Shown piece after piece: positions 33,984-46,482 of a stretch of DNA of 64,000 bases (its first letter is position 1; each line of letters begins with the position of its first letter). The stretch comes from Elmis aenea (taxonomy: Eukaryota; Arthropoda; Insecta; Coleoptera; Elmidae), in NCBI GenBank assembly GCA_947652605.1, contig OX393580.1:20728159-20792158 (forward strand), read 5' to 3'. The translations under genes and the position numbers were made by a program. The notes under the pieces are model-generated. The model had not been told where the DNA came from. It ran no database searches and worked only from the letters and a program-made list of their open reading frames with translations.

Positions 33984-35523
33984 ATTCGACTAGTTTTAGG
34001 ACTCATCCCTTGGTCGATAGAAATCTTATTTATTTCAATTCAAATGTTATGATTTATTTATAAACAAATAAAATTACTACAATCAAAGAGATGCGGTCTT
34101 AAAACTAGTCTAACCTTTCTGGTAGAGATTCCTTATGAAAAACTTTGTCTAAACTAACATCAAAATTATGCGGTTTTACAAATTACTTGGCGCACAAAAT
34201 TACGTTTAAAGAATTTTGCAAACACATCTATTACATTCTTCCACTCCTAATAAAGATATATGTGTGTCATATATACCGAATTAAATTTCTTTTATTAATC
34301 CTGTTAAATGAATAAAAGGGTTAAGGATTATAGAAGGATTATTGTAAATATAGCACAGGAAATTCGGGCTTAATCCTTTTGCCTGTTGCTCCATCAGGTT
34401 CTTCTCACACTCCACATCAAAAATATTTGTATTCCTACTGACGTGAGTGTTGACATTTTTTTGTCACGATTTTTTTTGTGTTCAGGGTGCACCACTTAAT
34501 ACGTCCCCCTATGGAGATTTCGTTTGATTTAAGAGATAGAAATTACATTTCATCAACAAGAAGTTACAAAAAATAAAGCTTGGTTTGTAGTGATATTCAG
34601 GTGCTTTGAGAAATGCATAGTTATTTCGTCGGCTTTATTAATGGTTTTATCTTTTGAAACACCCCGAGTATCATCTGCCATGTGCAACTACATTTAGCGT
34701 GACGCTTTAAGTTGAGAGTTTGAAGTCGTCAGATGGTTAAATTAAAATTATTCGTACCGTATAATTAAGCTCCTATTTAATTCTGTATGCGTCATTCTTA
34801 TCATATGTAGAATCTAAATTATCCGCGTTTTAGATCAGCTTTAGATTGTGAAGAATGTGCAGGACAGAAAAGCGTAAGTGCTTGGTTTTGATAAAAATTA
34901 AATTTGTAACGTGTTTGATACAGTAACACTTGGGTTTTAAAAAAACCTGGATGCGAAAGAACTGTAATAATTTCAAAAATTTGAGAATAAAATGTGATTT
35001 ATTAGAGCGTTTTTGGTACAAACTTTTGCTCTTAGCACAAGTAATTACGCTACAATTTTTATTGTCAATAAATATAAAGTTCCCTTTAACATTTTAGTCA
35101 AAAAATGTTGTTCCAAATGCATTAATTTTATCTTTTGTGCTTATATAATGTTTTTACGAGATAACTCATTATTACATTCAATAGAACACAGCCATATGTA
35201 ATTTAAACTCAATCACCCTCCATTATTCAGGAACGTGCCATCTAGATCTTGCAGCTGACGCAAAAAGTACTCGTTAGTTCAGTCAAAAATTGAATACAAA
35301 CTCCCTACGTTTGAAAACAAATGCCATATTGTACAACATGTTTTAATTAACCAATCAAACATGAATGGTGGGTCAATTTAGCCAGTTATTTGTAGTTTTG
35401 CGAGTGATTTTAATTTCGGTATTAATAAGGGTAGTTGATGATTTCAGGAACAAGTTTATTGAGAAGCAAAATCGGTAGTTTCCGAGTGTGATAGGATCTG
35501 TGGAAATTAATTGTAGATCTATA
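33984..35523. other. AT-rich stretch with a possible element remnant
   Basis: At about 34482-34675 the sequence starts TTCAGGGTGCACCAC and ends AACACCCCGAGTA, resembling the inverted termini of the ACAGGGTG-type elements, but no arms can be followed. Otherwise nothing recognised. Confidence 0.4.
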
Positions 35524-36330
35524 GTTATTAGCAGGGACTGAGAACGGAACGAAAACCCAAACTTTAAACTAAATTAACCGAAATTTTTAAAAGAACGAAA
35601 ACAAAATTATTAGTTTCCGTTCAAAAACGAAAACGAAATAAATAATTCCTAAAACCGGCTTTAACTGATATTTTATTCATTGAACACAAACACGGATTTA
35701 CCGTCTATGCTGGGACGACTCCACAACGCAGTAAAATATCTCACTTCTCTCCATATACGTGATGTATTAACAACTTTATTGCTAATACTTGCAATTTCCT
35801 GCACAAATAACGGTACAGATATTCTCTATTTCTAATTTAATGATTGGATTATCAATAAATAATATACACTTGATTGGAGAACAAAATGGCGCGTAATAAT
35901 CACGTCATTTTTAACAGTTTAAAAATTTGACATTTGACGCTGATGATCTATGGTTTGACATTGTTTGTCAACAAGTTGTGTTTTTGCACCTGCCGGGTGT
36001 CATACTAAATAAAATGCACAAATTTTAATTGATCATATGTTAAATGTGTTTAACAAATTGGTAAATTTAATATGGCGATTCGCTAGTCTAACTTCTTTCG
36101 TCCATGATGATCCAAACCGAACATATCGCCGTTTACAATTTAGCGGGAGTCCAATGATTGCTAAGAAACGGAAACAAAAATGTGAATTCATCTCAAACAT
36201 TTTGTATCTCACATTTATTACAAAAAGTACAAAACAATCACGCCAAATTTGTTTTTATTTAAAGGCGACCTATGCTGATTTACATGTTAATTCATACGAA
36301 GTATTTATACGTGTCCGAAACATTCTTCGC

Positions 36331-36575
36331 TCACAATTCTTCGTACACAATTCTTCGCCCACAATTCTTCGCCTCCACAATTCTTCGCCCACAATTCTTC
36401 GCCCACAATTCTTCGCCTCCACAATTCTTCTCCCACAATTCTTCGCCTCCACAATTCTTCGCCTCCACAATTCTTCGCCTCCACAATTCTTCGCCTCCAC
36501 AATTCTTCGCCCACAATTCTTCGTCTACACAATTATTCGCCGCCACAATTCTTAGCCGCCACAATTTTTCGCCAC
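36331..36575. repeat. Minisatellite, about 16 units
   Basis: Tandem units alternating CACAATTCTTCGCC, sometimes extended by CA or TC. The many overlapping long frames in this stretch on both strands are by-products of the periodicity. Confidence 0.9.
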
Positions 36576-36665
36576 ATACAAGCATATCACAATATTTGTT
36601 TGTAAATCTGTAAATGTGATTGTTTTCGGCTATAAAGTAATTTTTACAGATTATTTTACATTCAG

Positions 36666-36695
36666 TTAGGTTAGGTCAGGTCAGGTCAGGTTAGG
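36666..36695. repeat. Pentameric TTAGG/TCAGG array
   Basis: Six pentamers in perfect phase: TTAGG, TTAGG, TCAGG, TCAGG, TCAGG, TTAGG. TTAGG is the ancestral insect telomere repeat and TCAGG the derived one in many beetles. The array lies in the centre of the minisatellite-ended element. Confidence 0.75.
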
Positions 36696-37169
36696 TGAAT
36701 TTAATTTTTATTCATACTATAATAACCTAAAACCAAAATAAAAATCACAACATACGCTATTTATGTAGCAATTTTTAAACATAATATTAAATGAAGAAGT
36801 ATTAATATACAAGAAACAACTTTAGGTTATTGTAAAATGATCTGTAAAAATTACGTTATAAATAAAAACAATCACATTTACAAATAAAATTTGTAATATG
36901 CTTGTATGCGGCGAAAAATTGTGGTGGCGAAGAATTGTGGAGGCAAAAAATTATGGGCGAAGAATGTTCCTAGACCCCTTTAAAAAGTTCCCTATTCTGA
37001 ATTTTGTAACTTAAACTTAAAAAAAATAAGTCCTCGACTTGGTGACTAAAAAAACAGTTTTAACCGTTAAACGATATTTTATAGGTGGGAACGCAAAGAA
37101 CGAAATATTTAGTTTTCGTTCGATCAAAAACGAACGAAATATTTTTCGTTTACAGTCCCTGGTTATTAG

Positions 37170-38312
37170 TGAACTATTTAAAATTAGAGAAATCTCTATA
37201 CCTTTTTCATGTTAGCGACGTGTTAGGAGAATCATAAATTGAGAAAATTCGGTTGAAGCTTGCGCTCCTTGATCGGTGACGAACCACTTGCAAAAGTGGA
37301 TTAATTTGTGATGAACGTGGCTTAAAATTTAAGAAGCTTTTCTGCCTTGCAGAAACTAGACTTGTTTCTTTTTACAAACATTAATATTTTTAAATTATTA
37401 ACAGTATTCAATTATTTAAAAACTTTTTCCACCAACTTCAACTATCTCTTTACCGATCGGCAACGCAAGCTTCAAATAATCCTAAGATACTCTAACGGTT
37501 TTTAAGGAACAACTCTTTTTAATTCAGGCTCATTATTACATTCGACATTTCGGCAAATAAATATAGCATTCCTTGATGACTATCTCAGTTCTTTAATTGT
37601 TGAGTTGCGGATGAGTTAGTTCCACCCTTGTAAAACACAGCGCACGTGGATATTTGATAATCCAACTAATAACAGCTGTTGGTAGCGGAATAAATAAAAA
37701 TGGGGGTGCTAATACTTTAATATATTCCTGGATGTGTTGTATGAATTTAAATTCCTATGTAATCAGCATCGACCACATGATAACTGTTTTAACGAGGTGA
37801 GGTGAATTATTAGTGTGTTTGGAAGTGCGTAAGTGATATAAATTTTGATGTTAATAATCTTTGAGGATCTTCACCGGCGATTATTGTCCGTTGATGGTGG
37901 TGAGTTTAGAGCTATTGTTGGGCGTTTCATCTTTTATTTTGTGTAACCCTCAACCACACAATGGCTGTCTGCGCAACTTCTGTTGATGTCTAGTATCGTA
38001 TATCCTATTAAGGCTTTAATATTATGTATTATACAATCAACACACGTGTTACGTAGTCTGTCTGGGATGCTTTATAGGTTGATAAAAGGAATTAAATTCG
38101 TGTCTTATCTGCGTTTTTATTTAATTAATAAGGACAGTATATTATTCATAATATAAACATTACAAAAAATTTACACTTTTCTAAATTTCCTGAAGGTAAT
38201 AGTGTTACAGTAGTACCTACTGTTTTCCAAAAAACTCTTTTTATTTTAATTAATTTGGATTTCCTGTACAAAATATTTACAGCAATTTCTTGCAATATTT
38301 GTCGTAGTCTAA
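37170..38312. other. Single-copy-looking stretch
   Basis: Moderate G+C for this window in 37240-37330 and 37600-38000. No repeat partners, no coding motifs. Confidence 0.4.
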
Positions 38313-38314
38313 TA

Positions 38315-39084
38315 TACCGGGTGATTCAGTTTGACTGCCGCGCCCCTATAACTTTTGAATTATTAAAAATAATCCAACAAACCTTATATTTTTGGAAACA
38401 GCGACAATTTCTCTATTAAGTGATGAGCATTTGTTATCTCTACGATGACGTACATCAAATCCACGATATGCAACAGATTTTTTTTTATTACGTAGTATAC
38501 ATGTTTTTGTTGATTCTGATAGAGAATTTAATTCTGAATCCGACCATGTATTAAAAAAGTATGGATACATAAGAAAATTTTCGAGAAAAATCAGTTCAAA
38601 GTTTATTCAAATTATAGCAAACAGCCTATTTAACATAACAAAAAACGATCAAATTTTAAAAATTATAAGTACTATAACTATGGAAATTGAGGACAACTGT
38701 GTTTGAAAGCGGGGGGCGGCCACTTTGAATACATTAAAGTTTAATTTTTTATGTCGACTTTTATTTGTTTTATTTTTATTAAAAATTAATTTTTAATGCA
38801 TTTCCATTGATACTTAAAGTACCTATAAATTTTAAGATTTAATCGTTTTTTGTTATGTTAAATAGGCTGTTTGCTATAATGTAAATAAACTTTCAACTGA
38901 TTTTTCTCGAAAAATTTCTTATGTATGCCTATCGCGGATTTGACATACCTCATCGTAGAGATAACAAATGCACATCACTTAATAGAGAATTTGTCGCCGT
39001 TTCCAAAAATATGAGGTTTGTTGGGGTTATTTTCAATAATAAAAAATTTCTAGGGGTTCGACAGTCAAACTGAATCACCCGGTA
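38315..39084. mobile_element. Palindromic element with ACCGGGTGATTCAGTTTGAC ends
   Basis: 770 bp. TACCGGGTGATTCAGTTTGA at the left is repeated inverted at the right. The arms share AGAGATAACAAATGC, TTTGGAAACAGCGACAA and AGTGATG-type blocks over about 250 bp and enclose an AT-rich centre. TA precedes the left end; the right end is followed by TG. Confidence 0.75.
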
Positions 39085-39205
39085 TGTGAGTTAAAGCTAT
39101 AAACAGCAGTGGCGGATTCAGGGGGGGGGGTAAATGGTGTAATTACCTACCCCCTAAGACTAAGATATTTAATTAAAACAGTCAAACTGAATCACCCGGT
39201 ATAAT
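39085..39205. repeat. Fragment carrying a second copy of the palindrome end
   Basis: CAGTCAAACTGAATCACCCG at 39051 and again at 39167 shows that the right terminus is duplicated 115 bp further on. Between the two lies CAGTGGCGGATTCAGG plus a G run, a sequence commonly found at hAT-type ends, here without a partner. Confidence 0.5.
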
Positions 39206-42200
39206 AAATACCTATAACATAATTTTGAAGAACTGCTGACTATAATGTCTTTGGCCTCTATGCTCTGTTTTTTTAAGATAAATCCAAAAATTTTGAAATT
39301 TTGAAAAAGTTTTGCCATTTAATATAAAATTATTTTCAAATAATGAAGTTATGTTTCAAGTTTGAAGTGTTTGCGTTAAAAATTACAATAAAACTTGAAA
39401 GCTGCAAAGATAATGAAATTAAGGAAAAAATCTGTAACGTTAAAATACCAGTAGCTTTTAAACAATTTTTGGGTTTGTCAGGTTGCCATTTTTAGTTCTG
39501 TGGCCTTCCAGTATACTTCCAACATTTTTTATTTAAAATTGCGTTGTTATTTGTCCCTTTTATGTGTTTATCAGCTCCAACCAATTCAAAATGCAAACAA
39601 TTTTTATTTATTTTTGGATGTATGATTGATGATTATTCGTAAATGTGCCTATTTCTTTTAATAGGCCTAGTTAAGTCAATTTTTCCAAATTGATAAATTA
39701 AGCCCAAAACATTATTCAAGTTTCCGATTCGCCCCCTTTTTTATGCTACACATATTAAATGTCTATTTGCATTATAAAACATTTATAGCCATGTCGGTTT
39801 TTGTAACTTTTAGTTCCGTTCCACACAATAAATGTAACCGAACTAATCGTTACATGGAGAGCAGTAAAGATCCATCCGTAGATTAAACGCCTATAGCGAA
39901 CAACCCCATTATATTCTGTTTCCCCTATTTTTTTAGTGAGCTTTGTCTGGTGGTCCTCAGAATTGTGGTCATATTACAATAATACGTTTATTTGTACCCA
40001 ATAAATATTTATTTGCTTATTCATAAACCGCTGCCAAATATTTTGAATCAGCTTTAATGTTGTTATGTACAAAAAAAAACTTTATTCTGATTGTATTTTA
40101 TGAAAAAAAAATATGTCACAGGCTATTACGAATCTAGTAACCGCGTCTGGTTTTTTTACTGTATTGTAAAATGACAATGTTACGTAATTCTTGCTTGACC
40201 CTGCTTCAGATAAAAGAACAAATCCTGAAATCAATCATTATCTGTACGTCTGCCTGCACATGTGTTCTTGTACTTTATATTTTGTTTCTATCGCACGGTT
40301 TTTCTGTTTTATTCACAGGTCTTGGTAATGTTTAAAGCTTTAAAATTATGTGCTTCTTTTGGTGTTAATATCGTTTGCAACAAAATGAAACCTAATCGCC
40401 TAATTTTGTGTAAAAGTGGAAGTTGTATTATTTGACGTAACAATGGCGTGACACAACTTCCTTTATCAAGTAACTGATCGAGCGGAAGTCAGAATCTTCA
40501 CTAATCCAACAGGTTCCCACAGTCATTAGGGGTAGTTAACCCTCTTTCCAGTCCCTCTAAATGAACAGGTCATTATTAGCAACTTTACTAAACATTTATT
40601 TTTATTAACAGCTTCGACTGGTATATTAAATATTTTAGCTTGTAAGTTAATTTATATTATCAATTACTGTGTCGTTATTATTCATAACATAATATCTAAA
40701 AACTATTTTTTCGCGCCCAGCTGTTAAAATAATGGTTCTGTTAGTAGTTTAGAGTATACTCCGATAAGAAATCCTCTTTTGAAAAGCTACAAACAATATT
40801 TTTAATCGGTCTTTTAAACAAAATGATAGACAATATGCATCGTACAAATTGTGTTTATCATTTTCACAGACAAAAAAGCCATTTGCTAAATTTTTAAGTT
40901 ATTGACAAAAAAGCTACCAATGATATACAATAGGCAAATTTTTAAAAACTGAAGAGCGATGTAAAATATTTTTAGTTGGTTTATGAGCAAATTACGAGTG
41001 GATTTGCATAGCATGCATGTTTTTTTGACAGCAAAATTTTTGAGTTCTCGACTAAAAAATTTCCAATGATATACACTTGACAATTTTTTGACAATTTTAA
41101 TAATCTATTAAAATATTTTTACTCGGTTTTTGAACGACTTGGTATTTTTTGAACATTTGTTAAATGCTCTTTAACAATTCTAGAAACATTCCCTTTAACA
41201 AACTTCTTATATTTTACCGTTTGTGAGACGCCAATCGTTTCAACTCGAAAACAAATCAAAACTGTAAAACAAAGCATTAAAATTTTCTTCGGCAAGTTTA
41301 ATGAACAGGAGTGATTAATCCATTCGACACAATAGTGTAATTTAACCCCTGTTTGTCGACGTTTATCCCTAATAAAGGGTTAGGTACGCTTGAGTGTGTG
41401 ACCACCCTTTCGATGATAGTTCAACGGATGGTTCGCCTACTGGATTGTACTTGTACGTATCGGCTTACGTGTGGTCCCCGTGTTAACATTTGATTATCAA
41501 AGTGGGGATTCCACTCCTACCTCACGCCACGCGACCCAAATGTGCATTTAATTTAAACAGAAAGTTAAAACCCAAAAAGACAAACAGATATAACAAAATT
41601 GTTTAATGCGATGTCGAGTAAATGAAATAACTTCTTGCACGTTTCGGTTATAATACAAGAAAGTTCCTCAGAGTCCGTGACTAAGTTGCAGTGCTAAAAC
41701 TAGCACGTGTTCGCAGCTTTGAGGAAGGCTTTGGATTGAAATCAAAACGCTTGGTGTTTTAATCCTTCGCAATCCAATTTCTCCACTAAATCATTACAAC
41801 TTGGCTTTGGCATGGTTTGGTTCAGATTACAGAATAATTTTATCCTTTAAGAGCATAAATAACGTGCATGTCATAGCAAATAAACAGAGCTTTATATTAA
41901 TTTGTTGCAAGGCCTTTTTAGTTCCTATAGCAGACTTTCTTAAACTTCCAATTTTTGTCCAGCAAATAACTATTCTTACTTATTTGTTAATTAAAGTGCT
42001 GAAATTTCGTCTCATTAATTAATCCTCCTTTATTTGTCGTTATAATCAAGATTAACTGAAATATTCGAATAAATCTGAGCCACATTAATTCACCGACGTC
42101 TCTAAACGGTAAAGGTAGTAATTTGTAACCTCAGCTGCGAGAAATCCTTTTTTTTCTCATCTGTAAATCATAAAGTTGTTCACCTCCTTTTGAACTACAA

Positions 42201-43115
42201 TCTAGATAAGTTGCTACCGTTAGTTCACCGCGTGCGGTCGATAATACAAAAATTTAGGGTTAAACCCTTAGCACCTTTTTTATGGATACCCCGTGCGCTT
42301 CCATTCAGACGTCAAATCCGACACAATCTTACACAGATTAGATTGTAAGGAATAATAAGCGATAATATTTCACAGCTTGATGGGCATTCGTCAAGGTGGC
42401 CACGGACGCGAAAATGTGTGTTTGTTTTACAGTTATGGCCGTAACTTACTTGCCGATGTGTGTTTTGACTGATTTATCGTTGAGGGATGTCAAAACTTGT
42501 ATCATTTGTCTTTCACTAAACGAATTTTAGTTTTTTCTTATCTAGATGACCAAATGTTTTTTGGACAGTTTTACACTGGTTTTCACTTTGTTTATAGAAA
42601 AAATCGGTAAAATTTTAATGAATTTGTATGTAATCAAGTACTTTTTTTTGTGAGTACTCTGCAAAAATTAAATAATATCGAAAATCATCATTTGTCTTGT
42701 ACTATGCGTATTTTTGTTTTTTTTTTATAGATAGGAATTTGTTTTATAAGCATTTGTTCAATGATTCTCGGTTGTTTCTGTAAAGAAGTGGAAAGTTTTA
42801 AAAATTAAGTAATTAGTGTATATGCCTTTTCAATGATGTCCTTTATTTAAGATTTTAAACGAAGAAATTAAATAGAATGCGAAAAATTGACCATAACATT
42901 GGACACTAGTCTTCAGTGTAGCAAAGTATCGCAAACAATTACAGTACGTGCTAGTATTGTGTTCTATTTTTTGTTACACTTACAGTATTGTGTTCCAGGC
43001 AGGTCGACTCAAAAGTAAAAAATCAAACAACAATATATTTCTTGAAAACTTAATGTACCTACAAAACTAACTTCATGAGCCATATTTTTTTTTAAATTTA
43101 AATGGATGTTTTCAG
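39206..43115. other. Longest stretch without recognised mobile element
   Basis: About 3.9 kb with no palindrome, tandem array or coding motif that I can identify. Short open frames at 40886, 41801 and others have no supporting features. Segments 41330-41570 and 42060-42440 are richer in G+C and CpG and look single-copy, which would fit host intergenic or intronic regulatory DNA. No splice-flanked exon can be recognised. Confidence 0.45.
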
Positions 43116-43117
43116 TA

Positions 43118-44178
43118 TACGGGTGTTTCTTAAATATTGCGAAAATATTCGGGAGGTAATTCCTTATCGAAAATTAAGGGGGGCCTTTCATATAATTTTT
43201 TTCTTTCGGAGTTACTACATCCCCCTAAAGGGTAGCGGTCAAATTCGTTTTTTATTTTATTTCTCAAATTTGAATAAATGTAGAAGAATGATATCTGGTA
43301 GATGTTTTATACTTATTAAAAGGTTTCCCATAGTAATATTTTTAATCATCTCCCACCTTTACAGGGTGCTAAAAAGTGCGACCCATGTTTGTTTTTTTTA
43401 TCAGAACTATTTGGTGGGTTTAAATTTTGCAATTAAAAATTATTTTTTTCAAAGCTTGCTTTATTAAAAAACTTTTTTTAATTTCTTAGTTTTTCCCGCA
43501 AAACCTACGGTTTTTGAGTAAAAAATAAAATAAGTAAACATGAACCATCAAATATTTCAATATAAAAGGATTCGTTTTAGTGGTTACCATGGTTTGTTAA
43601 TGTTCATGTTGGATAGAATTGACGGGCGTTTTAGCGTTCTCGCCGCGTTAACGTCAAAATGCATTATACCCGTCAATTCTACCCAATACGAACATAAATA
43701 AACCATGGCAACCACCAAAATGAATCGTTTTATATTGGAATATTTGATAGTTCATGTTTACTTATTTTATTTTTTACTCAAAAACCGTAGGTTTTACGAG
43801 AAGGACTAAAGAATTAAAAAACGTTTCTAAATAAATCAAGCTTGTAAACAAAAATTTTTAATTGCAAAATTTCAACCCACCAAAAAGTTTTGATAAAAAA
43901 ACCAACAGGAGTCGCACTTTTCAGCCCCCTGTGAAGGTGGGGGATGATTAAAAATATTACTATGGGAAACCTTTTAATAAGTATTAAGCATCTACCAAAT
44001 AGCATTCTATCCAAATTTAAGAAATAAAATAAAAACGCAATTTTACCGCTCCCCTTTAGGGAGGTATAACTCCGAAAGGAGACGTCTAGGGAAAATATTT
44101 TACATAAAAGACCCCCCTTAATTTTTGATAAGGAATCACCTCCCAAATTTTTCCGCCATATTTAAGAAACTTCCTGTA
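43118..44178. mobile_element. ACAGGGTGTTTCTTAA palindromic family, longest copy
   Basis: 1061 bp bounded by TA on both sides. Both arms are nearly full length (about 480 bp each), with CCTTATCGAAAATTAAGG, CCCTAAAGGGTAGCGG, a GGTTTCCCATAGTAATATTTTT block, TTCAACCCACCAAAAAG and AAACCATGG. The central 60-bp loop starts GACGGGCGTTTTAGCG and ends ATACCCGTC. Translated frames on the two arms (43102-43467 plus and 44146-43814 minus) are similar because the DNA is. Confidence 0.85.
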
Positions 44179-44180
44179 TA

Positions 44181-46480
44181 ATGTAATACCTACACATTTA
44201 AAATACTAATAATTTTGTTATATTGGCAATAATGGAATAAATCTGTTTTGCATAAATATTTATAACATTTGCAGGAACCAATATTTGTTTTGTTGGCTTT
44301 AATTGCAGTACAAAATCTACACTATTTTGTTTCTTTCTGATGATTTTTTTGTCTTACTCGTGACTTGCAATTATTGCTGAAAAACTTTTGTAGAATTTTC
44401 ACAACAAAATGTAAAATAAGTGGTCCCATAACTTTTGCAAAATTCGTTAAGAAATATTCTGCATTTTATAAGATGCGTTTCTGCCATTCTGGATTATACT
44501 AGTTATTATAATTAATTATGCTAAATAAATTAGCTATGGTTTTATTAATCTACAACTATTTTTTGTTTAATTTTGGCAAGAATTCCTTTTAAAGCCACCA
44601 TTAAACGAGGCCTTGCTGAAGCTGGCATCTATAAACAAAATAAAATAAAAGCTGCTAAATTCTTTGCCTTTTAATTACTCTCACAATTTATTAGCGGCTG
44701 CTTTATTTTTCTTTTACTTTCATTTTCGCGCACAACCTTCTCCGTACCACAATTTTAATCAATTCTGCAGAAACAACGAAAAAATCTCATACTTACATAC
44801 TACATATTCAATCACGTTGGCTCTGGCAAATAGCTGGTTTCGCTTTTTTCATTAGCGTTTCAACACGAAAGGGGCGATCCTGTATATTTATTACAACAAT
44901 GCACGGGCTTATTTTAAAACATTTGCGTCAGAAGTACGGTTAATGTCAATATCTATTGCACTGCAACAGTTAAACGTATAGTAAAATTGAAGTAATTATC
45001 AGAGTGTGCTAGCGATGTGGGTACAGGTGGTGCAACTTGCGTTTTATGTATTTTTTGCAATGCTTTTTGATAGAAGATATATTTTACTACATGCGATAAG
45101 CAACAAAACAGCATATTTCGAATTTTTTCATTATTTTTAAAGCGGATAGCTGCTACTTATCAAATACGAGGGACGATCTAAATGTATTGAAAGTTACAAT
45201 GAGTAAAAAAGTGGACATACAATCTTTCGTTTGTTTTTCTAAAGTTTTTTAATAATTACATGTTTTTTAAATTAATTTATTCAAGACTGTTATAAATCTT
45301 TATTATTAAAAAAGCAGATCAAAAATGTACATTTCTGTCTCAGTTTCTTTGGCCATGTTTAGTAATACAGAGCCTTGCCGCTTTTAAAGAAAGATGGCTG
45401 TGATTAATAGCTGTTATTACAATTAATTTGCATGTGGTTAATTGGCAATTTCCCTTTTATTAATTGAGTTTATCTAAAAATAAGCAATAAAAAATTGGAG
45501 CTCAACCCAAGCTCTGCAAAAAAGGCTTCTGTCTTGCATCTTGCAGTTCTTGTCACATTTTTTTTTCGGGCTTTATTTGCCTCACAATACCTCATGAAAT
45601 TGCTTAAAAGCATTAAGCAATTAAAACTTTAATAGAATTCCATTTTAGACAGGAAACATTAACGTGTTTTTAAAGCTTGTTTTTAGTTTTGAGAAATTAA
45701 TTGATTCCATATTCGGATTTTGAAGGAAATATCAGTTTAAGACGCCTTTTTGAAAACATTCGTTGTTTTTTTTTGAACTTAATTGTCTGTGTGTGTGTTT
45801 GCTACATATATCTTATGACCATTTGCAAACTTGTCGTGAAAACTGTTCTGGGTTATAATAATCACTTTTAACACAACATCGGTGTTCCAATATTTTTGTA
45901 ACAAGTGTACTTATTAAAATGTTTTGCTGAAATTTGTAACTAAATTTATGTACATTTATTTTTCTAGTTAATTGCACAAATAGTTATTTAAAATTTTGAG
46001 ACAAATATTGGCCGAATAAACTTTAAAAAAAAGCAAAATCTGGGCGCTAAAAAAATGAAACTGTTTTGAAGGATTCTTAACTTTTTCTTTGCTTGATGAT
46101 TTTTACAATTATGTTTAAAGTGACAATTTTAACGAATTACTGTATTTTTTCTGGATGATTGTCGTCAAGAAACAGTTGAAGGTCGTGCAGAAGTTTTTCT
46201 GTCGAATAAATTCGCTGAAGTATTAATTTAAAACATATTAGTGAGTCGTGTGTTCTTGATACGGTTTTTTCACGCGAATCAAATCGTTATTAATTTAAAA
46301 AACAGCGCAAAGTTTCTTGTTGCAAGAAATGGAAATAAAAATTAAGGCTAATCGTGGTGCTTAAACGAAAGAATAATAATGGTCAATCGTAGCTTTAAAG
46401 CTTTTTCTGCAATTGTGGAATGTGGAAGAAGACGAAGTACTTGTTAAAAAATTTAGGCTTTTGTAACTATGTCAACCTTC
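44181..46480. other. AT-rich stretch, nothing recognised
   Basis: No repeats or coding motifs recognised. 44860-45030 is a bit richer in G+C. Confidence 0.45.
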
Positions 46481-46482
46481 TA

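Larger units (their letters stand above)
36319..36968. mobile_element. Element with minisatellite inverted ends (CACAATTCTTCGCC)
   Basis: Left end AACATTCTTCGC and right end GCGAAGAATGTT are exact inverted copies. Inside the left end lie about 16 units of a 12-16 bp repeat based on CACAATTCTTCGCCC/TC (36331-36575); inside the right end lie about four units in inverse orientation (36908-36960). Next to the arrays the arms continue as ordinary inverted repeats (CATACAAGCATAT..., TAAATGTGATTG..., TTACAGAT), leaving a short centre. The left and right arrays differ greatly in length. The architecture equals that of the MULE relic at 50486-52306. No coding sequence is present. Confidence 0.75.
35532..37161. 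mobile_element. hAT-type element, 1630 bp
   Basis: Ends CAGGGACTGAGAACG and CAGGGACTGTAAACG (inverted), perfect 8-bp duplication GTTATTAG at 35524-35531 and 37162-37169. Subterminal regions contain repeated GAACGAAA/TTTCGTTC motifs. It contains the minisatellite-ended element 36319-36968. No transposase is recognisable; the 172-codon frame at 36037-36555 runs through the minisatellite and is not a gene. Confidence 0.85.

Noticed and set aside
34482..34675. Palindromic element bounded by TTCAGGGTGCACC and AACACCCCGAGTA
   Set aside because: Only the short termini are reminiscent; the arms do not match, so it is mentioned only as a possible remnant.
36270..36585. Long overlapping frames on both strands
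   Set aside because: Produced by the CACAATTCTTCGCC minisatellite, which keeps several frames open.
43102..43467. Similar 60-70 residue frames at 31063, 43102 and 43814 (K-C-R-R-M ... K-R-F-P-I-V-I-F) as a conserved small protein
   Set aside because: They lie on the arms of the same palindromic DNA family, and the nucleotide sequence is equally conserved, so translation similarity is expected without selection on protein.
45165..45235. Mariner-like end (ACGAGGGACGATC)
   Set aside because: No inverted partner and no TA-flanked second end within reach; could be chance.
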